Below, one piece after another: positions 18,301-25,113 of a DNA stretch of 64,000 bases; the stretch's first letter is position 1; every line of letters starts with the position of its first letter. Below the pieces are notes generated by a model. The model worked only from the letters and a program-made list of their open reading frames with translations. It was not told where the DNA came from and did no database searches. Made by a program: the position numbers and the translations under genes. This stretch comes from an uncultured Clostridia bacterium. GTDB taxonomy: Bacteria > Bacillota > Clostridia > Christensenellales > UBA3700. Where the stretch lies: NCBI GenBank assembly GCA_937880755.1, contig CALGRX010000002.1, positions 72,219 to 136,218 on the forward strand, in the 5' to 3' direction.

Positions 18301-18462
18301 ATCGGCTACGCATGCGACCAAGAAATCGCCGATATTTTGACGGGCGACAAGTCTATAGCGGTAGGCGTACTTTGCGACGGCTTTGATTGCGAGCTTGACG
18401 GCTACGTCAAAGATTGGGATATCAACGGACACAAGGCAACGCTCAGCGTCAAGAAAGCGTAA
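15349..18462 (+). CDS. ileS: Isoleucyl-tRNA synthetase
   Basis: Charges tRNA-Ile. The 1037 residues contain the class I signatures PTANGKPHIGHIL (HIGH) and KMSKHKGN (KMSKS), plus the CP1 editing domain (WTTTPWTLPSN) and an anticodon-binding C-terminus. The segment GLPVELEVEKSLG, the length and the HIGH context resemble type 2 (eukaryote-like) IleRS, the type associated with low mupirocin sensitivity. No T-box is present: only 28 bases separate it from corC. TAGGAGG precedes the ATG. Confidence 0.95.
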   Translation: MYNKVDSGMNFCQREKEVLEFWKANHIFEKSVAKNEGKEEFSFYDGPPTANGKPHIGHILTRVMKDIIPRYKTMKGYHVLRKAGWDTHGLPVELEVEKSLGIDGKQEIEKYGIEPFIKKCKESVWKYQSEWEKMSDRVGYWVDMDNPYVTYHDDYIESVWWALKQIADQGLIYKGHKIVPYCPRCGTALSSHEVAQGYKDVKEKSVFVKFKRKNNEGYFLAWTTTPWTLPSNVALCMNGQENYACIRANGEIYVLAEALVDSLFEEYEVIDVKKGSEYEREEYIPLFDCYNGREKAYYVTNDAYVTLTDGTGIVHIAPAFGEDDANVGRKYGLPFLQMVDDRGRFIEGVGEQFTGVFVKDGDKLVIEYLKEKGLLFKELMFEHSYPFCWRCDTPLLYYARSSWFIKMTAVRDKLLKNNATVNWMPPTIGVGRMGNFLENVIDWGFSRERYWGTPLPIWVCPDCGEIKVIGSRQELRELGGLDHDIELHRPYIDAVHFKCPKCGGTMNRTPEVLDCWFDSGSMPFAQLHYPFDNKELFEKQFPANFISEAVDQTRGWFYTLLAISTLLFDKAPFKNCIVLGHVNDKNGIKMSKHKGNVVDPWSVLDVQGADAVRWYFYSSSAPWLPSRFSADNVSECQRKFMGTLWNAYSFFVLYADIDKYDPTRYNLKDCALTHMDKWILSGLNTLIDAVDKNLEQYKITESARMIEEFTDNLSNWYIRRGRERYWGKEMTEDKIAAYTTLYHVLVELSKLIAPMVPFMAENIYRNLVVNFDKTAPESVHLADYPVADYSMINKELEADMEFVLKAVALGRAARNKSNIKNRQPLSKLFILTDLTVNDEGVYSLVADEINVKSCSVVKDKAEFMTYELKPQLKTLGPKYGKSLGAIRNYLSTCTNASEIVEKVNTGAQYCFEVNGETISLGLEDLLITPINKPGYALEVAGDMTVVIDTNLNDDLIKEGIARELTSKIQTMRKEAGFEVVDHIVIGYACDQEIADILTGDKSIAVGVLCDGFDCELDGYVKDWDINGHKATLSVKKA

Positions 18463-18466
18463 GGCT

Positions 18467-19333
18467 ATGATCAAAGTAGCAACGGATTGGAAAGATTACG
18501 AGATAATCGCCACGGGCGACGGACAAAAACTTGAGAGGTGGGGCAAACTAATACTGCTAAGACCCGACCCGCAAGTTATTTGGCACGCCAAGTTCGATCT
18601 TTCCAAGTACAAGGGGCTCAACGCCAAGTATATCCGTAGCAACCAAGGCGGCGGAAGATGGGAGACGGACGGCAAAACCGTTGGCGACTTTACCTTGCAA
18701 CGCAAAGGGCTTACTTTCAATCTCAAACTGATGGGCTTCAAGCATACGGGGCTATTCCCCGAGCAGGCAGTCAATTGGGATATTATGAGTTCAATGGTCA
18801 AGAGTGCAGGTAGACCTTTCAAGGTACTCAACCTATTTGCCTATACGGGCGGAGCTACCGTAGCCCTTGCTCAGGCGGGCGCATACGTCACTCACGTTGA
18901 CGCCGCCAAAGCAATGGTGGAGAGAGCCAAAGCCAACGCACTGAGTAGTGGTATTCCTAACGATAGAATTCGCTATATCGTCGACGATTGCGCCAAGTTT
19001 ATCGCGCGCGAGATTAGGCGCGGCAACAAGTACGACGCCATACTTATGGACCCACCGTCCTACGGTAGAGGAGCTAACGGCGAAGTGTGGAAGATAGAGG
19101 ACTCTATCCACGACCTTGTGCGCGAGTGCGTCAAAGTGCTCGGCGACAATCCGCTATTTTTCCTCATCAACTCATACACGACGGGTCTGCAACCTACCGT
19201 GATGAGCAATATTCTCTCACTAGCTCTTAGCGAGCGTGAGGGAAGTATCGAAGCCTACGAAGTGGGCTTGCCTACCAACGAAAATATAATACTTCCTTGC
19301 GGTTGTAGCGCAATTTGGAAGAGCAACAGGTGA
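18467..19333 (+). CDS. Class I SAM-dependent rRNA-type methyltransferase
   Basis: A 288-residue methyltransferase of the RlmI/RlmK-like type. Motif I is VLNLFAYTGGATVALA and the catalytic-loop motif IV is DPPSYGRG, usual for cytosine-C5 or guanine-N2 rRNA methylation. It lacks the N-terminal PUA domain of RlmI. The ATG at 18467 is 4 bases after ileS, with TAAGG overlapping the ileS stop as ribosome site. The longer frame starting inside ileS is unlikely. The exact target base is unknown. Confidence 0.85.
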   Translation: MIKVATDWKDYEIIATGDGQKLERWGKLILLRPDPQVIWHAKFDLSKYKGLNAKYIRSNQGGGRWETDGKTVGDFTLQRKGLTFNLKLMGFKHTGLFPEQAVNWDIMSSMVKSAGRPFKVLNLFAYTGGATVALAQAGAYVTHVDAAKAMVERAKANALSSGIPNDRIRYIVDDCAKFIAREIRRGNKYDAILMDPPSYGRGANGEVWKIEDSIHDLVRECVKVLGDNPLFFLINSYTTGLQPTVMSNILSLALSEREGSIEAYEVGLPTNENIILPCGCSAIWKSNR

Positions 19334-19336
19334 AAT

Positions 19337-20113
19337 ATGCAAGAGTTTAACATAGACGATTTGGCTATAGTGTACGAGGACAATCATATTATCGTAGTTG
19401 TCAAACCTCAGAATATCCCGTCCCAAAGCGACGACTCGCAAGACGAGGATATGCTCACCATTGTCAAGAGATATATCAAGCAAAAGTATGACAAAAAGGG
19501 CGAAGTGTACGTAGGACTCGTTCATAGACTAGATAGACCGACGGGCGGAGTCATGGTCTTTGCCAAGACTTCCAAGGCGGCTTCAAGACTCTCCGAGCAA
19601 ATCAAGGACGGCACTATGAGCAAAAAGTACCTCTGCGTGACTTGCTCCGAGCCTAAACAAAAGAACGGCAAACTCGAGCACTATCTCAAGAAGAATATGG
19701 CGCAAAATATCGTCAAAGTCGTTCCGATGCTCACCGAAGGGGCAAAGAGAGCCGAGCTCGACTATTCCGTAATCGAAACGGTACAGGGATTTTCGCTCGT
19801 CAAAGTGCAACTCTATACGGGTAGGTCGCACCAAATAAGAGTGCAAATGTCGACCATCGGTTGTCCGCTTTTCGGCGACGCCAAGTACGGCGCAGACCCA
19901 AGGACTTGCCGTCACAATCTAGGACTTTGGGCTACCGAGCTTAGACTGAGACACCCCGTAAGCAAAGAATTGATGACCTTCATCGTATATCCGCCTAAGG
20001 ACGAGATACCTTGGAAGGCATTTGATATCTCTCGTCATATGAATATCGGTATTGCCGTCAGTCCGTACGAGAGTTATACTATCAAGAGTTCTATCAATTT
20101 GGAAGACAAATAA
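19337..20113 (+). CDS. RluA family pseudouridine synthase
   Basis: A 258-residue RNA pseudouridine synthase. The catalytic aspartate is in VHRLDRPTGGVMVFAK, the RluA/RluC/RluD signature. YTGRSHQIRVQMSTIGCPLFGDAKYG is also conserved across the family. An N-terminal S4 domain is missing, as in short RluA-type members. It is 3 bases after the methyltransferase, so both probably act in rRNA or tRNA modification from one transcript. Confidence 0.9.
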   Translation: MQEFNIDDLAIVYEDNHIIVVVKPQNIPSQSDDSQDEDMLTIVKRYIKQKYDKKGEVYVGLVHRLDRPTGGVMVFAKTSKAASRLSEQIKDGTMSKKYLCVTCSEPKQKNGKLEHYLKKNMAQNIVKVVPMLTEGAKRAELDYSVIETVQGFSLVKVQLYTGRSHQIRVQMSTIGCPLFGDAKYGADPRTCRHNLGLWATELRLRHPVSKELMTFIVYPPKDEIPWKAFDISRHMNIGIAVSPYESYTIKSSINLEDK

Positions 20114-20252
20114 ACGTATAGATATCTAAGACGACTAACGTATCCAATTGCAATCGCACACAAATCATCACCAACCGTAAAGTGTCAATCGCGTGCGACA
20201 GTAGCCCAAAATACTTATAAGTTATCAACAAATAGTACAAAATAGTAGCATT

Positions 20253-20283
20253 ACCGATTGCAAGAGCAGTCGGTATTTTTTTT
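20253..20283 (+). terminator. Intrinsic terminator closing the corC-ileS-rlu run
   Basis: ACCGATTGC (20253-20261) pairs with GCAGTCGGT (20266-20274, one wobble) around AAGA, followed by A and eight T. Before it (20114-20252) I see no gene. Confidence 0.9.
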
Positions 20284-20525
20284 GCTAAATATTGCCTTCA
20301 AAAAAAATTTTTTTCACGCTTCGTCATTTTTTAAATCGGACGATTGCTTTTTCCTTTCTATACGCGCGCCAAATTCCACTCTAAAATAACAACGCGCGTC
20401 TTGTTGCCTTTTTTCGACAAAATTTGCAAACAAAAAAAGTTATTTATGACACATAGTGTCAATTATTGTATGGTAATATTTGGGTACAAAAACGAACAAA
20501 TGTTCAAAATTGGTGTCCATAAAAT

Positions 20526-20554
20526 TTGCAATTTGGCAAATTGGGGGGTATAAT
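20526..20554 (+). promoter_or_regulatory. Putative promoter at the start of the phage-derived cassette
   Basis: TTGCAA (20526-20531), 17 bases, TATAAT (20549-20554). It lies about 40 bases before the regulator gene. The region before it (20284-20525) is AT-rich without a recognisable gene. Confidence 0.65.
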
Positions 20555-20592
20555 AAAAGTGCAAGCCAACCCGAGGATAAGGAGGTGATAGA

Positions 20593-21258
20593 ATGAAAGA
20601 AATGCAAATATGGGTCAAGACGGCTTTGAGAGCGTACGGGTCGCTCGATAGAGTTGCCGATACTTTGGATAAGTTGTTGATGACCACGGGGCTAAAAGGT
20701 TTTAATTATTTGGGGGACGTAACGGTGTTTTTTGACAAAATGCTGGATCTGGTCAAAAGAAAGGAAAGGATTGTCAATCTCAAGATTTTGATAGACCAAG
20801 TTTTTGATAAGATGGACGACAAGTTGGTTGATATGTTGCAAATGCGATACGTTCAAGAGCAAAAATATCCTATCATAGCGGAGCAATGCGAAGTATGTCT
20901 CAAGACTGCTTTTAGAAGATGCGTCATTGCCTTGGATACTTTTGAAGAGTTGTGTCTTGCATCGGGTTGCGACAAAAGGTGGTTCGAGCAGTATTTAGAC
21001 GACCCGTTGGTGGGTAAGATTTACCAAAAGTGTCGCAATCAATCTTTGGCGACAAGAGTGGGCAAGTCAAAGTCGTGGACGGAGGAAGAGCTTCGCAAAC
21101 ACAATAGCTTGATTGTACAAGCCAAACGCAATCAGTCCGTGCTAATACCGTCAAGAGTTAACGGCGTGTTGAGAGAGCAAGCAAAGCCAATAACAGATAA
21201 CCAAAAATCGAGAGGAAAACGTAAGTCTAAGCTAGTATCGGCAGGCTACGGGGCGTAA
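20593..21258 (+). CDS. Phage-type transcription regulator with sigma-region-4-like HTH
   Basis: A 221-residue basic protein. Residues of about 75-115 (KLVDMLQMRYVQEQKYPII, then AEQCEVCLKTAFRRCVIAL) read like a sigma-70 region 4 or ArpU/DUF1492 helix-turn-helix, the kind of regulator that controls late genes in Firmicutes phages and often lies just before the terminase. The C-terminus is rich in Lys and Arg. The ATG follows AAGGAGGTGATAG, a near-perfect ribosome site, and a promoter is 40 bases upstream. Late activation of the packaging genes is an inference. Confidence 0.6.
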   Translation: MKEMQIWVKTALRAYGSLDRVADTLDKLLMTTGLKGFNYLGDVTVFFDKMLDLVKRKERIVNLKILIDQVFDKMDDKLVDMLQMRYVQEQKYPIIAEQCEVCLKTAFRRCVIALDTFEELCLASGCDKRWFEQYLDDPLVGKIYQKCRNQSLATRVGKSKSWTEEELRKHNSLIVQAKRNQSVLIPSRVNGVLREQAKPITDNQKSRGKRKSKLVSAGYGA

Positions 21259-21503
21259 CGATTTGTTTGCCGTCAAAGACAATCGAGGTCAAAAGCGAGC
21301 ATCTCTTGCCGAATTCAGTTATAGGTTTCAACAAACGTAGGCGTCAGAAGCATATAAAGTGTTAGCGTTTTGATAATTTAGTAACGCTTAGGCGTTTAGA
21401 AATCTTGACGAGTGTGTTCAGTTATTTTTGCGACGGGCGTAGGCACGTAAAAGTTGAAGATTAGCGTAGGATATGTTATTTAGATAGAAGCGGAAATAGT
21501 CAA
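21259..21503. other. Gene-free stretch inside the phage-derived block
   Basis: No plausible gene on either strand. One imperfect hairpin is visible around 21362-21390 (AGCGTT ... AACGCT). Short words such as GGCGTAG recur here without a clear periodic repeat. Confidence 0.4.
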
Positions 21504-21536
21504 ATAATAGGCACACCAATCAAGATTGGCGAGCCT
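21504..21536 (-). terminator. Probable terminator of the reversed secreted-protein gene
   Basis: An interrupted inverted repeat AGGC-CCAATC / GATTGG-GCCT (21509-21536) lies about 27 bases after the stop codon at 21563. The trailing T-tract is poor, so confidence is moderate. Confidence 0.5.
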
Positions 21537-21562
21537 AGAATTTTGAAATCAACACTTGAATA

Positions 21563-22351
21563 TTAGTTAGCTTTTTTAGTTGGCTTGAAAATCAAAAATA
21601 CGATAATCACGCACAACACGCATATCACGCCTATGAGAATATTGCGCACGAGGTTGTTGCTAGCAGGTTCTTGTATGTTAGGAGCATCTATCGAAGGAAC
21701 GTCGTCGCGCACTACTATAGAGTTGGGGTGTTGAGGTATAGAGGCAAAGGTAAGGTCTACGGTGTCGGTGCAAGCAGGATCGATAAAGCCTGCATAGGTA
21801 TCGGCGGAAGTTGTTACGGTAACGTAATAATATATCTTACCGCCTATCTCGTTGAGACCGATAAACTCGACGTCGGTCACGTCCTCTGCCAAGATACGCT
21901 TTCTTCCCGTAGAGTCATCGGTCAAAGACGTATTATAAAAGACTTTGATCGTGCCTTCATCGGCAATTATTTGCGGGTCGATAGCGATATCCTTGCTAAA
22001 ATACGCTTTGTTGCCCTCAATAGGTTTGTCGGTAGGAGCAACGGACGCTTTGGAAGAAACGTCGGTCGTCTTTACCCACAAATAGGCATTGTTGTAGGTG
22101 ACGAGAGTATAGTCGCCCTTGATAGTACCGGCAGATTGAAAGTAATAGGTTGGCGGTATATAGCAAGCTACGAAGTCGGCGGGAGAGCCGTCGACGTCGG
22201 CGTAGAGTGCCAAGGAATTGGCTATCGTAATATCGCCCGTGTTGACAACGTAATACGGTGACTTTGCCGGTGTCTCCGCAACGCAAACGCCCGCCGTTGC
22301 CACCGACAACAGACACACGCTAAGCAATAGGATTGTGAGCAACTTTTTCAT
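21563..22351 (-). CDS. Secreted, C-terminally membrane-anchored protein of unknown function
   Basis: I do not recognise a family. The 262 residues begin with a clear signal peptide (MKKLLTILLLSVCLLSVA, cleavage probably near AGVCVAE). They continue with a beta-rich ectodomain that may hold SH3-like segments (GDYTLVTYNNAYLWVK). They end in one membrane helix (NILIGVICVLCVIIVFLIF) and a short basic tail KPTKKAN. I chose the ATG at 22351, which follows GAGGT; the longer frame has no signal peptide at its start. It points opposite to every other gene of the cassette and splits the regulator from the terminase, so it may be cargo or a later insertion. Confidence 0.7.
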   Translation of the reverse strand: MKKLLTILLLSVCLLSVATAGVCVAETPAKSPYYVVNTGDITIANSLALYADVDGSPADFVACYIPPTYYFQSAGTIKGDYTLVTYNNAYLWVKTTDVSSKASVAPTDKPIEGNKAYFSKDIAIDPQIIADEGTIKVFYNTSLTDDSTGRKRILAEDVTDVEFIGLNEIGGKIYYYVTVTTSADTYAGFIDPACTDTVDLTFASIPQHPNSIVVRDDVPSIDAPNIQEPASNNLVRNILIGVICVLCVIIVFLIFKPTKKAN

Positions 22352-22741
22352 ATATAACCTCAATGTTCGCACGACGGCGGTAACTAAGTCTATGTAAGCA
22401 ACTATTGGACGATTGCGACCAATAGTATAGTCGGTGAAAGTGTAAACACGATTGCAAAGACTCAGTCGCATAGGATTGCAAATCTGTCCTCGTTGTCATT
22501 GCGCCAAGCATATTTTGCAATAACACGCGGGAGCATAGCGACCGTGACAATCTGAATAGGTGAGGTCGAAGCGAAGGCTAATGGCTTGTCAATACCAATG
22601 CAAAATATACGCTACCAACCGACGGTACGTTGTACACCTGCAATAACAGACACTTACGACTATATTATATAGGCAAATTGACAAAAATTCAATCCTAAAC
22701 TTGAGCAAAATAACAAAATATTGGAAAGTTAATAGAAAAAT
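22352..22741. other. Gap before the large terminase with a degenerate interspersed repeat
   Basis: About 390 bases without a gene. Around 22497-22556 the words GTCATTGCG and GTGACAATCTGA resemble degenerate copies of repeat family A. A TTGACA at 22678-22683 could be a -35 box for the terminase operon, but no matching -10 box is visible. Confidence 0.4.
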
Positions 22742-24172
22742 ATGCAAAAAAGAGAGATAATTGCCCGAATATTGGCAATTCAAAAAGAACTCAATAGACG
22801 AAAAGGCAACGACAAGCTATCAACCTACAACACGGGCGACAAGGTGCACGTCAAGCAATTGGCTTTTCACAAGTGCCCAAAGCGCAATAGATGGGTGTTT
22901 GGAGGCAATCGCTCGGGCAAGACGGAATGTGGCGCTGTAGAAGCCGTGTGGACGGCGAGGGGCATACACCCCTTTAGAGAAAACAAGCCGACGAACGGGT
23001 GGGTAGTCTCATTGTCCTATGAGGTGCAACGTGAGGTGGCGCAAGCCAAGATACTAAGCTATCTCAACCCCGATTGGATACAAGACGTGGTGATGACTAG
23101 CGGAAAAAAAGGAGAATACGAATACGGCATCATCGACTATATACTCGTCAAAAACGTCTTCGGAAGTTTGTCGAGGATAGGCTTCAAAAGTTGCGACCAA
23201 GGCAGAGAAAAATTCCAAGGCGCGTCGCTCGATTGGGTATGGTTCGACGAAGAACCGCCCAAGGAAATATATCAAGAATGCGTGATGAGAGTACTCGACA
23301 CCAAAGGCAATATTTGGGGTACGATGACTCCGCTCAAGGGATTGAGCTGGGTGTACGACGAGATATATCTCAACACGCCTAACAACCCTCAAGTGTGGCA
23401 CGAGCATATCGAGTGGGGCGACAATCCCTTCCTTGACGATGAGGAAGTGCAAGCCTTGTCGAGCGTGATGGATAAGGACACCTTGGAGAGTAGACGATAC
23501 GGCAGATTTAGTCAGTCGGAAGGTATGGTGTACAAGGAATTCGACCAAACCAAACACGTAATAGAGCCGTTTGACGTGCCGAGTGATTGGCAAGATATGA
23601 TAACTATCGACCCGGGACTTAACAATCCTACGGCGTGTCTATTTTGCGCAGTGGACTACGACGGCAATATCTACGTGGTAGCCGAGCACTATCAAGCAGG
23701 CAAGGATATAGACTACCACGTAACCAAGCTCTTTGAACTTGCAGATAAACTCAGCTGGAAAAGAGATAGCAAAGGTAGGCTAAACGCAATAATAGACAGC
23801 GCAGCCAACCAAAGAACGCTGGCAGGCGTGAGGAGCGTGGCAGAACTATTCAGAGAGGGAGGCATAATGGTCAACACGGCGGTGGATAAACAACTATTTA
23901 GCGGAATAGCGAGGGTCAAACAATACTTTGCATTGGACAAAATAAGGATATTTTCTTGTTGCGTCAACCTAATACGAGAAATCAAAGGCTATTGGTGGAG
24001 CGAGGGTGATAATCCAATCAAAAAGGACGACCACGCTCTCGACGCACTTAGGTATTACGTAATGACTAGGCCTCAACCACCTACCACGCCGTCGGTCAAA
24101 TATACGGCAATACAAAAGGACAAAAGAAGACTAATCAACGGATTGAAGCAACGAAGGAACAGCAACGTTTGA
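22742..24172 (+). CDS. terL: Phage terminase large subunit
   Basis: Motor and nuclease that packages DNA into the prohead. In the 476 residues, the ATPase has Walker A GGNRSGKTECG near residue 58 and Walker B WVWFDEEP near 165. The RNase H-like nuclease domain has ITIDPGLN, IIDSAANQ and DHALDALRYY, supplying the metal-binding acidic residues. All motifs look intact. The N-terminal adaptor is short. No small terminase is recognised nearby; the next gene is only a candidate. The ribosome site is weak. A 35-bp tandem repeat starts inside the last codons. Confidence 0.92.
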   Translation: MQKREIIARILAIQKELNRRKGNDKLSTYNTGDKVHVKQLAFHKCPKRNRWVFGGNRSGKTECGAVEAVWTARGIHPFRENKPTNGWVVSLSYEVQREVAQAKILSYLNPDWIQDVVMTSGKKGEYEYGIIDYILVKNVFGSLSRIGFKSCDQGREKFQGASLDWVWFDEEPPKEIYQECVMRVLDTKGNIWGTMTPLKGLSWVYDEIYLNTPNNPQVWHEHIEWGDNPFLDDEEVQALSSVMDKDTLESRRYGRFSQSEGMVYKEFDQTKHVIEPFDVPSDWQDMITIDPGLNNPTACLFCAVDYDGNIYVVAEHYQAGKDIDYHVTKLFELADKLSWKRDSKGRLNAIIDSAANQRTLAGVRSVAELFREGGIMVNTAVDKQLFSGIARVKQYFALDKIRIFSCCVNLIREIKGYWWSEGDNPIKKDDHALDALRYYVMTRPQPPTTPSVKYTAIQKDKRRLINGLKQRRNSNV

Positions 24173-24270
24173 TAATGCCGTAGCAACTAAGGAAGAACGT
24201 TGTTTGATAATGCTACGACAACGAAAAGACATCACCGTTTGATAACGTTATGGCAACGAAAAATGTAGGT
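24148..24270. repeat. 35-bp imperfect tandem repeat across the end of terL
   Basis: Units start at 24148, 24183 and 24218, with a partial fourth at 24253. Each begins gCAACgAAgg or similar and contains a CGTTTGATAATG-like core. The period of 35 is not a multiple of three, and the first unit overlaps the last 8 codons of terL. Units differ at several positions, so the array is old or under loose constraint. Confidence 0.75.
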
Positions 24271-24368
24271 TGACTGTCAAAAACGCAATAGGTATGGGCA
24301 AAATGCTCAACTCTGTCAAAAGCGGGGTTGAGTATTTGTATATCAAAAATGCCGAAAAAGGAGGAAAA

Positions 24369-24674
24369 ATGGATGAAGAATTGAAGAAGGCTCTATACAA
24401 AAAGGCGATAGGCTATACAGCCAAAGAGGTTGTGGAAGAGTACGGCGGAGAGGACGGCAATTTAGTCAAAAAGAAGGTATCCAAAAAGCACGTTCCGCCA
24501 GATATGAGCGCAATAAAAGCTTTGATGGAATTGCAAGAGGTCGCCGACGACTTGTCGAACAAGAGCGAAGAAGAATTGCAAACAATGCTAAAAGAGCTGA
24601 CGCTACAACTCAATCAGCCCGAGCCTAAAACGAGAGCAAAGAAGAAAAAAGCCGAGATGGACGAAGAAGTCTAA
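24369..24674 (+). CDS. Small phage-type protein (possible small terminase or packaging helper)
   Basis: 101 residues, highly charged. MDEELKKALYKKAIGYTAKE and KKKVSKKHVPPDMSAIKALM resemble small proteins that sit beside terminases in Firmicutes phages, often without a named function. The N-terminal half could hold an HTH (YTAKEVVEEYG); the C-terminus is Lys-rich. I chose the ATG at 24369, which follows AAAGGAGG; the frame is open upstream but has no ribosome site. A small-terminase role is a guess from position. Confidence 0.6.
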   Translation: MDEELKKALYKKAIGYTAKEVVEEYGGEDGNLVKKKVSKKHVPPDMSAIKALMELQEVADDLSNKSEEELQTMLKELTLQLNQPEPKTRAKKKKAEMDEEV

Positions 24675-24689
24675 AAATAAGGAGAAATT

Positions 24690-24914
24690 ATGAAAATAAT
24701 CGAGCAAAAAAAGAAGGTAAAGTGCGATATGTCGGGTTGCAAAAATACTGCCGACTATTCCGTACTCAAAGAGGGTAATAGTCCCGACAAATATCTCAAT
24801 CTATGCAAGGAATGTTTGCAAGCCATATACGAGCAAGCCTCGTCGGTATTCGTACCCAAAAGTCCTAAGAATATCTTGCAAAAGGATTGTGGCAAGGGTG
24901 GAATAAGAAGATAA
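24690..24914 (+). CDS. Small zinc-ribbon-like protein
   Basis: 74 residues with a CxxxxC and CxxC pair (cysteines 12, 17, 39 and 42), the spacing of a small zinc ribbon. No named family is recognised. AAGGAG lies 7 bases before the ATG, and it follows the previous gene by 15 bases. The 200 bases between it and the portal gene hold no gene I can support. Confidence 0.6.
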   Translation: MKIIEQKKKVKCDMSGCKNTADYSVLKEGNSPDKYLNLCKECLQAIYEQASSVFVPKSPKNILQKDCGKGGIRR

Positions 24915-25113
24915 ATAGTCGAGAGAGTTGAGCGCGTAGGCTATGAACGTAGAGTCGACAATCGAAATAGCCACGCTTGAGAGCAAAGGTGCTAGGAATA
25001 TGCCAAATAATCAACGTTGCGAGCGTAGTTGCAAGTGGAATTCCTGCGAATAGATACTTTGCGAGAGCCTATGCAAAAAACGATAAGAAAAGTCAAACAA
25101 AAAGGAGGACAAT

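Noticed and set aside
18383..18466. Upstream extension of the methyltransferase gene into ileS
   Set aside because: The extra 28 residues overlap ileS out of frame and lack family similarity; the ATG at 18467 fits the operon spacing.
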